Shown: positions 26,404 to 35,398, counted from the stretch's first letter. The stretch: 64,000 nucleotides of DNA from Litoreibacter arenae DSM 19593 (GCF_000442275.2 NZ_KE557310.1:1-64000), one strand, 5' to 3'. The notes: generated from the letters alone by a model not told the origin. Translations and numbers: made by a program.

Positions 26404-27486
26404 ATGAAACGCAGAACCATCCTTGCCGGGGCCGTCGCGGCCTTCGCGCTGACCGGCGCAGCTTATGCGCAAGACAAAACCAAAGTGGGCTTCATCTATG
26501 TCGGCCCTGTGGGCGACGGCGGCTGGACCTATGAGCATGACCAAGCCCGTCTGGCCGTCGAAGAGGAATTCGGCGACAAGGTCGAGACCATCTATCAGGA
26601 AAGCGTGCCTGAAGGCAGCGACGCGGAGCGTGTAATCACGCAGATGGCGCTGTCGGGCGCGGACCTGATCTTTACCACTTCGTTCGGCTACATGGACCCG
26701 ACCATCGCCGTTGCCGCCAAGTTCCCGAATGTGAAGTTCGAGCACGCCACGGGCTTCAAACGTGCCGACAACGTGTCCACATACTCTGCCCGCTTCTATG
26801 AAGGCCGCGCGGTGCAGGGGCATATTGCGGGCAAAATGACCAAGACCAACAAGGTCGGCTATATCGGCTCGTTCCCGATCCCTGAAGTTATCCGGGGCAT
26901 CAACTCGGCCTATATCCACGCCAAGAAGGTCAACCCTGACGTCGAGTTCAGCGTCGTGTGGGCCTACACATGGTTCGACCCGGCCAAGGAAGCGGATGCC
27001 GCGACCGCGCTGATCGAGCAAGGGGCGGACGTGATCTTGCAGCACACGGATTCCACCGCGCCTCAGGCGGCGGCACAGAAAGCCGGTAACGTCATCACCT
27101 TCGGTCAGGCCTCCGACATGGCGGAATATGCGCCGATGCCGCGTGTCTCGTCGATCATCGACAACTGGGCGCCCTACTACATCGACCGCGTTCAGGCCGT
27201 CATGGATGGCACCTGGGAAAGCACCGACACATGGGACGGCATCGGGCCGGGCATGGTCGGCATCGGCGAGATTTCCGACGCGGTTCCTGCCGACGTGAAG
27301 GCCGAGGCGCTGGCGTTGAAAGACAGCATCGCGGACGGCTCCTACCACCCGTTCACCGGCCCGCTGAAAAAGCAGGACGGCTCTGACTGGTTGGCCGAGG
27401 GCGAGACTGCTCAGGACTTCGGCGATGACGGCCTAGCTGGAATGAACTTCTACGTCGAAGGAATCAAGGGCGACATTCCGAACTAA
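26404..27486 (+). CDS. BMP family ABC transporter substrate-binding protein
   Basis: A 360-residue periplasmic protein of the basic membrane protein (Med/BMP) family, which binds nucleosides or purines. A signal peptide (residues 1-22) ends in AYA-QD and has no lipobox, so it is a soluble periplasmic form. KVGFIYVGPVGDGGWTYEHD and GSFPIPEVIRGINSAY are family features. GGGGAGA precedes the start. It ends the xdh-importer cluster before a strong terminator; together with XdhABC the ligand is probably a purine, which is inference. Confidence 0.94.
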   Translation: MKRRTILAGAVAAFALTGAAYAQDKTKVGFIYVGPVGDGGWTYEHDQARLAVEEEFGDKVETIYQESVPEGSDAERVITQMALSGADLIFTTSFGYMDPTIAVAAKFPNVKFEHATGFKRADNVSTYSARFYEGRAVQGHIAGKMTKTNKVGYIGSFPIPEVIRGINSAYIHAKKVNPDVEFSVVWAYTWFDPAKEADAATALIEQGADVILQHTDSTAPQAAAQKAGNVITFGQASDMAEYAPMPRVSSIIDNWAPYYIDRVQAVMDGTWESTDTWDGIGPGMVGIGEISDAVPADVKAEALALKDSIADGSYHPFTGPLKKQDGSDWLAEGETAQDFGDDGLAGMNFYVEGIKGDIPN

Positions 27487-27510
27487 GGTTCGACCCTTCT
27501 GAAACATTGA

Positions 27511-27537
27511 GGCCCGCGAGCGTTTCGCGGGCCTTTT
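27511..27537. terminator. Rho-independent terminator after the purine cluster
   Basis: A 9-base-pair stem GGCCCGCGA/TCGCGGGCC with loop GCGTT is followed by TTTT on the plus strand. It closes the rightward purine cluster 24 bases after the binding-protein stop and lies just past the end of the convergent norF-like gene. Confidence 0.88.
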
Positions 27538-27540
27538 GCG

Positions 27541-27810
27541 TTATATCTGCGGGAACAGATAGAGCCCGAGCAGGATCAGGCAGAACAGGGTCAGCGCCAG
27601 ATTGAAGCCCCTGCGCCACGAGGGCGCGTCGGCCAGCCCGAGGTAGCGCGACAGGATAACGCGGGCCTTCAGCAAGGCCAGCGCAAGCACGAGGCTGCCG
27701 GTCAGGCGTTGGTCAAAGCCGTTATTGACCAGTCCGGCGGCAACCATCGACAGGGCGCTGAAGACGATCAGCGCGATCCATGCGCGGGTGAGGGTGTCGG
27801 GTTTCATCAT
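27541..27810 (-). CDS. NorF-like small membrane protein (prokaryotic COX4 type)
   Basis: An 89-residue protein with three hydrophobic helices, resembling NorF / cytochrome oxidase subunit IV proteins (LVLALALLKARVILSRYLG is the typical core). It follows the norE-like gene by two bases, so both are co-expressed. NorE and NorF help nitric oxide reductase function in denitrifiers, although no norCB genes are in this window. Start ATG 27810; the second ATG at 27807 is equally possible. Confidence 0.75.
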   Translation of the reverse strand: MMKPDTLTRAWIALIVFSALSMVAAGLVNNGFDQRLTGSLVLALALLKARVILSRYLGLADAPSWRRGFNLALTLFCLILLGLYLFPQI

Positions 27811-27812
27811 GA

Positions 27813-28370
27813 TCAGGCCAGCAGGTAGACGACGGGGAAGAGCAGCACCCAGACCAGATCGACCATGTGCCAGAAGGCGGCGCCGATCTCGATATTGTCT
27901 GGCGCGTCGCGCCACGCGACGAGCAGCAGCACAAGGATGCCCGCGACCACGTGGAACGCGTGAAATCCGGTCAGCAGGTAGTAGAACATAAAGAACGGGT
28001 GGGTCTCGTAGGTGATGCCCTGCGCCGCCTTGTCGGCATATTCGACACCTTTGATGACAAGGAACACCACCCCCAAAGCCGCCGCCGCGACCAGAGCCAT
28101 ACGTGCGGCGGTGCGTTTGGCGAGCGTCCGCCAGTGCAGGGCTTTGGCGGCTAGATAGCCGCTGGTAATGAGCACGATGGTGTTGAACGCCGCCCCCGTG
28201 CGGTGGAGGTGCGATTGCGCCTCGGCGAAGCCTGCGGGATCGCTGAGACGCACAGCCAAAAACGCCGCCAGCCCGGCACCGAAAATCAGAAGCTCGCTGA
28301 CGATGAGAACCCACATCATCAGATCGCCCGGCAACTCTTCGAGCAGGGAGGGCTGGGGGTTTGCGGACAT
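27813..28370 (-). CDS. NorE-like cytochrome c oxidase subunit III family protein
   Basis: The 185-residue protein has five predicted membrane helices and the subunit III signatures LPGDLMMWVLIVSELLIF and TGFHAFHVVAGIL...AAFWHMVDLVWVLLFPVVYL. Its short length matches NorE rather than the 260-residue oxidase subunit. It is likely the first gene of a norEF-type pair. GTAAGGAG lies upstream of the start. Two FNR-type boxes lie about 50-90 bases upstream, pointing to oxygen or NO control. Confidence 0.85.
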   Translation of the reverse strand: MSANPQPSLLEELPGDLMMWVLIVSELLIFGAGLAAFLAVRLSDPAGFAEAQSHLHRTGAAFNTIVLITSGYLAAKALHWRTLAKRTAARMALVAAAALGVVFLVIKGVEYADKAAQGITYETHPFFMFYYLLTGFHAFHVVAGILVLLLVAWRDAPDNIEIGAAFWHMVDLVWVLLFPVVYLLA

Positions 28371-28421
28371 GAGGGCTCCTTACGTTCGGCTACTTCATGG
28401 ACCGCTTGGGAGGCGGTGACG

Positions 28422-28435
28422 TTGCTCTATATCAA
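28422..28435 (-). promoter_or_regulatory. FNR/DNR-type box upstream of norE-like gene
   Basis: The minus strand reads TTGATATAGAGCAA, matching 9 of the 10 fixed positions of the Crp/Fnr-family consensus TTGAT-N4-ATCAA. It is centred about 58 bases upstream of the start codon. FNR, DNR or NnrR regulators could bind. Confidence 0.6.
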
Positions 28436-28446
28436 TGTCGAACGGA

Positions 28447-28460
28447 TTGATCTTTAACGA
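28447..28460. promoter_or_regulatory. Second, weaker FNR-type box
   Basis: TTGATCTTTAACGA on the plus strand matches 8 of 10 consensus positions, 25 bases centre-to-centre from the first box and between the divergent norE-like and aldo/keto reductase genes. Confidence 0.35.
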
Positions 28461-28487
28461 ACGCAAATTCTCTGCCAGTCTCGCGCA

Positions 28488-29423
28488 ATGGAACATTTGA
28501 CCACGGCCAATGGCGCCCCCGCATCGCAGCTTTGTTTCGGCACCATGCAGTTTGGTGGCAAGGCGGATATCGTCGCCAGCCAGTCGATGTATGCCGATTG
28601 CCGCGCTGCGGGGATCAACTTTTTCGACACCGCCTATGTCTACACCGACGGGCAGTCCGAAACGATGCTGGGCCGGTTCGTCCAATCCGAGCGCGACGAC
28701 GTGCTGATCGCCACCAAGGCCGCGTATAACAAGCCCGCAACGAAGGCCAACGTGCTGGCGTCGTTTGAGGAAAGCCGGGCGCGGATGAATGTGGACACGG
28801 TCGATCTGATGTATCTGCACCGCTTCGACCCCGAGACGCCGTTGGACGAGAGTTTCGGCGCGCTGGCCGAGCTGCGCGAGGACGGATTGATCCGATATAT
28901 CGGCATCTCCAACTTCGCCGCGTGGCAGGTGATGAAGGCCGCGCAGGTGGCGCGGGGGTTGGGGGTGACGGTGGACGTGCTTCAGCCGATGTACAGCCTT
29001 GTGAAGCGGCAGGCAGAGGTGGAGTTGTTCCCCGCCTGCGCCGATCAGGGGATCGCGGTGGTGCCCTATTCGCCTTTGGGCGGAGGGCTGCTGACGGGGA
29101 AATATGCAGGCGACGACGCGGCGGGGCGGCTGATCGACGACGCACGCTACAAGGCCCGCTATGATGTGCCGTGGATGCATGAGGTCGCTGCTGCCCTGCC
29201 CGCCATCGCGGCGGAGAATGGCACCGACGCCGCGACGCTGGCGGTGGCGTGGGTGATGAAGAACCCGCATGTGACGGCCCCGATCATATCGGCACGGTCG
29301 AGCGAGCAACTGGCCCCGTCACTCGCAGCGATGTCGTTCGAGATGAGCGACGATCTGTATGACCGGCTGACGGCCCTGACACAGGCCCCCGCCCCGGCGA
29401 CTGACAGGCTTGAAGAAGCATGA
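28488..29423 (+). CDS. Aldo/keto reductase
   Basis: A 311-residue NADPH-dependent oxidoreductase with a TIM-barrel fold. The catalytic tetrad is visible as D47, Y52, K77 and H111 (FFDTAYVYTDG, IATKAAY, MYLHRFD). VVPYSPLGGGLLTGKY near residue 187 is the family block, and IISARSSEQL near 265 is the cofactor end. The substrate is unknown. It overlaps the following FAD oxidoreductase by four bases, so the two probably act together or are co-regulated. Confidence 0.92.
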   Translation: MEHLTTANGAPASQLCFGTMQFGGKADIVASQSMYADCRAAGINFFDTAYVYTDGQSETMLGRFVQSERDDVLIATKAAYNKPATKANVLASFEESRARMNVDTVDLMYLHRFDPETPLDESFGALAELREDGLIRYIGISNFAAWQVMKAAQVARGLGVTVDVLQPMYSLVKRQAEVELFPACADQGIAVVPYSPLGGGLLTGKYAGDDAAGRLIDDARYKARYDVPWMHEVAAALPAIAAENGTDAATLAVAWVMKNPHVTAPIISARSSEQLAPSLAAMSFEMSDDLYDRLTALTQAPAPATDRLEEA

Positions 29424-30496
29424 CCGATTTCGTGGTCATCGGCGGCGGCATCGCAGGCGCGTCCGCCGCCGCGCGCCTGTCCGCATTGGGCAGCGTCACG
29501 TTGCTGGAGCGTGAGGACGCGCTGGCCTACCACGCCTCGGGTCGCTCGGCGGCGCTGTTCGAGGAGACGTATGGAAAGCCCTCCACAGTGGCGCTGAACA
29601 CCGCCAGCAAGGACTGGCATCTGGACGTGAACGGCTCGCGCGACTTGCCGCGCGGGTTGATGCTGGTCGGGCGCGAGGGCAACGAGTTGGCGTTTGCGAC
29701 GGACATGGTGTCGATGCACATGCGCCGCCTGACGATGGACGAGGCGCTGGACATGGTGCCGGTGCTGGACCCCGCGCGGGTTACACAGGTCGGCTACCAC
29801 GCGGAGGCGTGGGACATCGACACCGACGCCGCCGTGCAACGGTTTATCCGCGAATTGCGCGGCAATGGCGGCAGTGTGGTGACCCGTGCCGAGGTTACGG
29901 CGATAGAGAAAACCGCGACCGGCTGGCGCGTGACCGCAGGCGAGGACTACGAGACGCGGGCGGTCGTGAACGCGGCTGGCGCATGGGCCGACGAGATCGC
30001 GAAAATGGCGGGCGTGACGCCTTTGGGGTTGCAACCGATGCGCCGCTCCATCGCGCGGGTGGCCGCGCCGGAGGGGCTGGACGTGTCCAAATGGCCGATC
30101 ATCTTCGGCCCCGGCGAGGCGTGGTATGCCAAGCCGGATGCCGGTGCGCTGCTGATTTCCCCCGCCGACGAAGAGCCGTCAATCCCGATGGACGCATGGG
30201 CGGACGACATGGTTCTGGCGGAAGGCATCGCGCTTTATGAGGAGCACGTCACCACCCCCGTGCAACGGATGATCGCCAACTGGGCGGGGCTGCGCACCTT
30301 CGCGCCGGACCGCTGCCTTGTCATTGGCGCCTCGGAGCGGGACGGGTTCTGGTGGTGTGCGGGGCAAGGGGGCTACGGCTTCCAGACCGCACCCGCGGCG
30401 AGCCGGTTGCTCGCCGACTTGGTGGGCGGACGTGCGCCTGAATTGGACGGCGGCACCGTTGCTGCGCTTTCGCCTTCGCGGTTCGGCAGCGATTGA
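29420..30496 (+). CDS. FAD-dependent amino-acid oxidase/dehydrogenase (DAO family)
   Basis: A 358-residue protein with an N-terminal Rossmann motif VIGGGIAGASAAARL (residues 5-19) and LEREDALAYHASGRSAALFEE, typical of DadA/glycine-oxidase-like enzymes. WWCAGQGGYGFQTAP near residue 312 is the C-terminal FAD-binding block. It probably oxidises a D-amino acid or secondary amine; the exact substrate is not visible. It is translationally coupled to the aldo/keto reductase upstream. Confidence 0.9.
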   Translation: MTDFVVIGGGIAGASAAARLSALGSVTLLEREDALAYHASGRSAALFEETYGKPSTVALNTASKDWHLDVNGSRDLPRGLMLVGREGNELAFATDMVSMHMRRLTMDEALDMVPVLDPARVTQVGYHAEAWDIDTDAAVQRFIRELRGNGGSVVTRAEVTAIEKTATGWRVTAGEDYETRAVVNAAGAWADEIAKMAGVTPLGLQPMRRSIARVAAPEGLDVSKWPIIFGPGEAWYAKPDAGALLISPADEEPSIPMDAWADDMVLAEGIALYEEHVTTPVQRMIANWAGLRTFAPDRCLVIGASERDGFWWCAGQGGYGFQTAPAASRLLADLVGGRAPELDGGTVAALSPSRFGSD

Positions 30497-30528
30497 TTAG
30501 CGCCCGCACACGTCTTATGTGACACTCC

Positions 30529-30849
30529 ATGATGGCAACTGACCCAAGTAGACAAGACCGCGCGACGCGACGCTTCGAGCGACAGTTCGCGATGTTCGAA
30601 CGCAAGGTGCCTGCCCTGCGCCGACCGTTGAACGCCATTCGCGCAAAGGGCTGGTGGGTTGTGCGGGTGCCGGTTGCGTTCTTCTTCATTATCGGTGGGA
30701 TTCTGGCGATTTTGCCGGTGTTCGGCGTCTGGATGCTGCCCATCGGGTTTCTGCTCTTGGCCGTCGATATTACGGCCCTGCGCGGCCCGTTGGCGGATGC
30801 GATTGTACGCGGTCGGCGGCGGATCGCTCTTTGGCGGAGACGGCGCTAG
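30529..30849 (+). CDS. Small conserved membrane protein
   Basis: A 106-residue protein: a basic N-terminus (residues 1-42), two hydrophobic helices (VVRVPVAFFFIIGGILAILPVFGVWMLPIGFLLLAVDI split around residue 64) and an Arg-rich tail. The pattern resembles small inner-membrane proteins of the PGPGW type; I cannot name a function. ATG at 30529 or 30532 may start it. It lies between the FAD enzyme and a secreted hypothetical protein. Confidence 0.7.
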   Translation: MMATDPSRQDRATRRFERQFAMFERKVPALRRPLNAIRAKGWWVVRVPVAFFFIIGGILAILPVFGVWMLPIGFLLLAVDITALRGPLADAIVRGRRRIALWRRRR

Positions 30850-30904
30850 ACCTGTCGGGGCGGCTTTGGCACACTGGCTCCGTTTACCAAGGAGCTTTTT
30901 TGAT

Positions 30905-31360
30905 ATGACCCGTATTTCCATTCTGGCGGCGCTGTTCGCCCTGCCCGCATCGGCGCTGTTGGCCGACAATCTTGAACGGCTCGAAGCCGCATCCGAGTTG
31001 GGCGGGCAGCAGCTGTCCACCTTCCTGCTGAGCCGCGCACCGGAACTGGAGCCGAACCTACCCAGCTGGGAATGGGACGACACATACCGTCAGGCAGGAC
31101 GGTGCTTTCTGGACAATCTGGAGACCAGCCAAGGCGCCGACGGGGTGGAGCGGTATCTGAGCGTCATCGAGACCTACGCGGCGCGACCGATCACGTCACT
31201 GGATCAGACCGCAGAGCAACCGCCGGAGATGATGGCCCCGCCGGTGATGGCCGCGATGCAGACCTGCGGCGTGCAGCAAGAAGTTATGAAACGCATGACC
31301 GAGAGCGGGCTGATGGGCGCGATGATGAACCCTGAAACAATGTCGAAGCTGGGGGGCTAG
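30905..31360 (+). CDS. Secreted hypothetical protein
   Basis: A 151-residue protein with a signal peptide (MTRISILAALFALPASALLA) and two cysteines (C70 and about C121), consistent with a periplasmic disulfide protein. No known domain was recognised. The start at 30905 has AAGGAG nine bases upstream; the longer open frame is a shadow of the preceding gene. A GGGGGG/CCCCCC hairpin overlaps its stop. Confidence 0.75.
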   Translation: MTRISILAALFALPASALLADNLERLEAASELGGQQLSTFLLSRAPELEPNLPSWEWDDTYRQAGRCFLDNLETSQGADGVERYLSVIETYAARPITSLDQTAEQPPEMMAPPVMAAMQTCGVQQEVMKRMTESGLMGAMMNPETMSKLGG

Positions 31361-31367
31361 GCCCCCC
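31351..31367. terminator. G/C hairpin at convergent gene ends, weak terminator candidate
   Basis: GGGGGG and CCCCCC arms with a five-base loop overlap the stop codon of the secreted protein and sit just before the end of the convergent dehydrogenase gene. No T-run follows, so termination is uncertain. Confidence 0.3.
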
Positions 31368-31373
31368 GGAGCC

Positions 31374-33860
31374 TTATCCGTCCTTGCGGATGGTTTCGTT
31401 TTTCGGATCGTAGGGGCTGTCCTCGACTACGGTGGCGTCCCAAAGCTCGCGTTGCATACGGACTTTCAGCTTGGTGCCGACCTCCGCCAGTTCCGGTTTG
31501 ACGTAGCCCATGCCGATGCTTTTGCCGAACGCGACGGAGTATCCGCCGGAGGTCAGGCGGCCCACTTTGGTGTCGCCGTCATACAGCGCCTCGCGGCCCC
31601 ACGGGTCGGCGTCGTCCGGCCCGTCGATCAGCAGCGTCACGCATTTGGAGCGGATGCCCAAGGTTTGCATGGCGTCCTTGCCACGGAAGTCCTTTGACAG
31701 GTCTACGAAGCGGGGCAGATCGGCCTCCAGCGGGGTCGCGTCGCGGCCCAGCTCGTTGCCGAAGGCACGATAGGATTTTTCCTGACGCAGCCAGTTTTGC
31801 GCCCGCGCGCCGACCAGTTTCATACCATGCGGCTCACCTGCTTTTTCCAGCAGGTCAAACAGGTAGTTCTGCATCTCGATGGGGTGGTGCAATTCCCAGC
31901 CAAGCTCGCCGGTATAGGCTACGCGAATGGCGTTAACGGGGCACATGCCCAGCTCGATCTGTTTCGCTGACAGCCATGGGAAGCGCTTGTTGCTGAGCGC
32001 GGTAGCGGGGTCGGCGTCCTTGATCACGGCGTTCAGCACGTCGCGGGATTTCGGTCCTGCGATAGCAAACACGCCCCATTGGGTGGTGACGTCCTGGCAT
32101 TCGATGCGGCCGAATTCTGCCTCTTTGTCCTCGATGCTTTTGCGCAGATAGTCGGCGTCATAGGCGGTCCATGCACCGGCGGAGACGAGGTAGAACTCAT
32201 CCTCGGCCAGCCGTACGATGGTGTATTCCGTGCGCGTCGTGCCTGCATCGGTCAGCGCGTAGGTCAGGTTGATGCGGCCCACGCGGGGCAGCTTGTTGGT
32301 GGTGAACCAGTCAAGGAAGGCGGCAGCGCCTGCCCCTTTGACGATGTGTTTGGTGAAGGCGGTCGCGTCGACAAGGCCCACGCCCTCGCGGATGGCCTTG
32401 GCCTCCTCCACCGCGTATTGCCACCAGCCGCCGCGCCTGAAGCTGCGGGCGTCGTGGTCGCTGAAGCCTTCGGGGGCATAGTAGTTGGGGCGTTCCCAGC
32501 CGTTGACCCAGCCGAATTGCGCACCGCGTGCGGCTTGGCGGTCATAGGCGGGCGATGTGCGCAGGGGGCGTGCTGCGGGGCGTTCTTCGTCCGGATGGTG
32601 CAGGATGTAGACGTGGTCGTAGCATTCCTCGTTCTTGCGGGCGGCGAACTCGGTCGTCATCCAGGAGCCGTAGCGTTTGGGGTCGAGGGACGCCATGTCG
32701 ATCTCTGCCTCGCCCTCGACCATCATCTGGGCGAGGTAATAGCCGGTGCCGCCAGCCGCCGTGATCCCGAAGGAGAAGCCCTCGGCCAGCCACATATTGC
32801 GCAGGCCCGGTCCGGGACCGACGAGCGGGTTGCCGTCTGGCGTGTAGCAAATCGGGCCGTTGAAATCGTCCTTGAGGCCACATTCCTCGCAAGAGGGGAT
32901 ACGGTGGATCATTTCCATATATTGCTGCTCGATCCGCTCCAGATCGAGCTGGAACAGATCGGCGCGGAAGCTGTCGGGGACGCCATATTCAAAGCGGGCG
33001 GGCGCGTTCTTCTCATAGACGCCAAGGATCCAGCCGCCACGTTCCTCGCGGACATAGCTTTGCGCGTCGGCGTCGCGGATGACGGGGTGTTCGGGGTTGG
33101 TCTTGCGCCATTCGACCAGCGCGGGGTCCTGCTCCATCACGATGAACTGGTGCTCTACGGGGATGGCGGGAATATTGATCCCCAGCAGCTGCGCCGTGCG
33201 CTGCGCGTGGTTGCCGGTGGCGGTGACGACGTGTTCGGCGGTGATGACGGTCTGCTCGTCCGAAGCGACCAGATTGCCGCCCTTTTCCACCATCTTGGTG
33301 ACGGTCACACGCCATTCGGAGCCGGTCCACTCGTAGCCGTCGACCTGCCATTTCCGCTCGATCGTGACGCCGTGCTGGCGCGCGCCCTTGGCCATCGCCA
33401 TGGTGACATCGGCGGGATTAATATAGCCATCGGTGTTGTGGTAGATCGCGCCTTTCAGGTCGTCGGTGCGGATCAGCGGCCAGCGGTCCTTGATCTGCGC
33501 AGGGGTCATCCATTCGTGGGGCACACCGACGGTTTCGGCGGTGGAGCTATAGAGCGCGTATTCGTCCATACGGTCCTGCGTGCGGGCCATGCGCAGATTG
33601 CCGCAGACCGAGAAGCCCGCGTTCAGGCCGGTTTCCGCCTCAAGCTGCTTGTAGAACTTGATCGAGTAGTCGTGGATATGGGTCGTGGCAAACGACATGT
33701 TGAAATACGGCAAAAGCCCCGCCGCGTGCCAAGTGGAGCCGGAGGTCAGCTCGTCGCGTTCCAGCAGCATGGTGTCCCAACCGGCCTTGCCCAGATGGTA
33801 GGCGATCGAGGTTCCGACGGCACCACCGCCGACGACCAGTGCTTTGACATGCGCTTTCAT
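31374..33860 (-). CDS. Dimethylglycine/sarcosine dehydrogenase-like FAD and folate enzyme
   Basis: An 828-residue two-part enzyme. The N-terminal FAD oxidoreductase has ALVVGGGAVGTSIAYHLGKAG (residues 7-27) and the SGSTWHAAGLLP stretch near 41 that carries the flavin-linking His. The C-terminal half, from about residue 430, is a GcvT-like tetrahydrofolate domain with WGVFAIAGPKSRDVL and IRVAYTGELGWELH. It demethylates a glycine-betaine breakdown product such as dimethylglycine, transferring the one-carbon unit to folate; the substrate is assigned by family. Roseobacter-type genomes carry many such genes. Confidence 0.9.
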   Translation of the reverse strand: MKAHVKALVVGGGAVGTSIAYHLGKAGWDTMLLERDELTSGSTWHAAGLLPYFNMSFATTHIHDYSIKFYKQLEAETGLNAGFSVCGNLRMARTQDRMDEYALYSSTAETVGVPHEWMTPAQIKDRWPLIRTDDLKGAIYHNTDGYINPADVTMAMAKGARQHGVTIERKWQVDGYEWTGSEWRVTVTKMVEKGGNLVASDEQTVITAEHVVTATGNHAQRTAQLLGINIPAIPVEHQFIVMEQDPALVEWRKTNPEHPVIRDADAQSYVREERGGWILGVYEKNAPARFEYGVPDSFRADLFQLDLERIEQQYMEMIHRIPSCEECGLKDDFNGPICYTPDGNPLVGPGPGLRNMWLAEGFSFGITAAGGTGYYLAQMMVEGEAEIDMASLDPKRYGSWMTTEFAARKNEECYDHVYILHHPDEERPAARPLRTSPAYDRQAARGAQFGWVNGWERPNYYAPEGFSDHDARSFRRGGWWQYAVEEAKAIREGVGLVDATAFTKHIVKGAGAAAFLDWFTTNKLPRVGRINLTYALTDAGTTRTEYTIVRLAEDEFYLVSAGAWTAYDADYLRKSIEDKEAEFGRIECQDVTTQWGVFAIAGPKSRDVLNAVIKDADPATALSNKRFPWLSAKQIELGMCPVNAIRVAYTGELGWELHHPIEMQNYLFDLLEKAGEPHGMKLVGARAQNWLRQEKSYRAFGNELGRDATPLEADLPRFVDLSKDFRGKDAMQTLGIRSKCVTLLIDGPDDADPWGREALYDGDTKVGRLTSGGYSVAFGKSIGMGYVKPELAEVGTKLKVRMQRELWDATVVEDSPYDPKNETIRKDG

Positions 33861-34035
33861 ACTAACCGACTCCCGTTGGGCTTACTTGGCCTCTGTCTAG
33901 CAAGGCAAACGCCGATCCCCGCGCATCTTTCGACGCATAATCCACCGTTTCCGACAAGCGAAGCGGTGCCAGTTGCGTGTGGTCCGCCGCGCAGCTAATC
34001 TGCGGCGGATTGTTTCATACAAATGGATTTCCGTC

Positions 34036-34827
34036 ATGCTTCGCTCTGCTCTTCTCATCGCCGCCCTGACCCTGGCCTCCCCCGCGCTTTCGGCCCAATG
34101 CGGCAATAGTGCTGGTGGCTACAACGCGTGGAAGGCGGCCTTCGCCAAGGAAGCGGCGCAGGCCGGTGTCGGCAAGCGCGGACTGGCGGCGTTGGCGAAT
34201 ACGCAATATGCGCAGCGCACGATCAATGCGGACCGCAACCAAAAGAGCTTCAAGTATTCGCTGGGCAAATTCATGCAGGTGCGCGGGGCGGATACCATCG
34301 TGGCCCAAGGACGCAAACGCAAGGCACGCAACGCGGCGTTCTACGACTCGCTGGAGCGGAAATACGGCGTGCCTGCGGGGGTGATTATCGCCATTCACGG
34401 GATGGAAACCGGCTTTGGCAACTTCATGGGGGACAGCAATGTGGTGTCGTCGATCTCGACGCTGGCCTATGACTGCCGCCGGTCGGAATTCTTCACCGGC
34501 CACGCGCTGGCGGCGCTGCAACTGGTGGATCGCGGCATCATCTCGCCGAACTCCATCGGGGCCAAGCATGGCGAGTTGGGACACACCCAATTCCTTCCCG
34601 GCAACGTGCTGCGCTACGGGCAGGACGGCAATGGCGACGGGCGAATTGATTTGAACAACATGGCGGATGCACTGGCCTCAACGGCCAACTTCCTGCGCGG
34701 CAAGGGCTGGCGGCCCGGCGCTGGCTACCAAGAGGGTCAGCCGAACTTCGCGGTCATCAAGCAGTGGAATGCGGCGGGGGTCTACCAAAAGGCGATTGCC
34801 ATTATGGCGGCGAAGATCGACGGGTAG
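34036..34827 (+). CDS. Lytic murein transglycosylase (MltB-like)
   Basis: A 263-residue secreted enzyme with a signal peptide of 20 residues (ending LSA-QC). The catalytic Glu lies in AIHGMETGFGNFMGDSNVVSSISTLAYD, and the GELGHTQFLPGNVLRYGQDGNGDGRIDLNN block is the MltB/SLT_2 core with an Asp-rich calcium-type loop. It cleaves peptidoglycan with 1,6-anhydro product formation. Start ATG 34036 is chosen because the signal peptide begins there; the open frame reaches 33973. Confidence 0.9.
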   Translation: MLRSALLIAALTLASPALSAQCGNSAGGYNAWKAAFAKEAAQAGVGKRGLAALANTQYAQRTINADRNQKSFKYSLGKFMQVRGADTIVAQGRKRKARNAAFYDSLERKYGVPAGVIIAIHGMETGFGNFMGDSNVVSSISTLAYDCRRSEFFTGHALAALQLVDRGIISPNSIGAKHGELGHTQFLPGNVLRYGQDGNGDGRIDLNNMADALASTANFLRGKGWRPGAGYQEGQPNFAVIKQWNAAGVYQKAIAIMAAKIDG

Positions 34828-34851
34828 GTCTGTTTACCCCGACTATCAAAC

Positions 34852-34879
34852 AAAAGCCCCGCCGTTTGGCGGGGCTTTT
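34852..34879. terminator. Bidirectional rho-independent terminator
   Basis: A 12-base-pair stem AAAAGCCCCGCC/GGCGGGGCTTTT with loop GTTT lies between convergent genes. T-rich arms on both strands let it stop transcription of the transglycosylase gene and of the stress operon. Confidence 0.9.
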
Positions 34880-34885
34880 GTTTTC

Positions 34886-35395
34886 TTAGGCAGCGGAGGC
34901 GAAGTTGATCACCTTATGCGTGCCGGTTTGCGCCGTGCTGTCGGTCATGTTGGCGCGGAGCACCTCTATGCCGAAAGCGAACGGGTTGCCGGAGGACGAC
35001 CAGATCGCCGCCTCGCGCAGAGGCATGTGCAGCAGGCAGACGTCACGGTCCTCGCGACCACCCTCAAAATAGGCGGCTGCTACGGCGGACCAAATCTCGT
35101 CGAGTTTGGCCTCATCCTGACTTTGGCGGATCGGGCCGGACAGGCAGGCGTAATAGTCCTGCGACGTGCTTTGGACGCAGAAATGTGCCGTGTTCCCCTG
35201 TCCGATGCCCCGAACCAGGTCCGTGTCGCGGGACGTGATGAACCACAACTCGCCGGTATCACGGTCGAAATAGTGGGTCATCGGTTGCATGTGCTGCCCG
35301 GAGCCTTCGACCCCCAACATGCCCGCACGGACATCGTCGAGTTGGTCGAAAAGCTGGCCCCGAGCGTCAGTTTCAGTACGGTCAGTGTCAGCCAT
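34886..35395 (-). CDS. Pyridoxamine 5'-phosphate oxidase family, general stress protein 26-like
   Basis: A 169-residue flavin split-barrel protein: MTHYFDRDTGELWFITSRDTDLVRGI is the family core, and the C-terminal IWSSSGNPFAFGIEVLRA block fits the stress protein 26 group. It probably binds FMN; its substrate is unknown. It lies three bases after csbD on the same strand and likely shares its stress promoter. Confidence 0.85.
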   Translation of the reverse strand: MADTDRTETDARGQLFDQLDDVRAGMLGVEGSGQHMQPMTHYFDRDTGELWFITSRDTDLVRGIGQGNTAHFCVQSTSQDYYACLSGPIRQSQDEAKLDEIWSAVAAAYFEGGREDRDVCLLHMPLREAAIWSSSGNPFAFGIEVLRANMTDSTAQTGTHKVINFASAA

Positions 35396-35398
35396 GGC

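Noticed and set aside
27541-28314. One 257-residue protein covering both norE/norF-like genes
   Set aside because: Its N-terminal part is a frame-shifted shadow of the norE-like gene; only the last 89 residues are protein-like.
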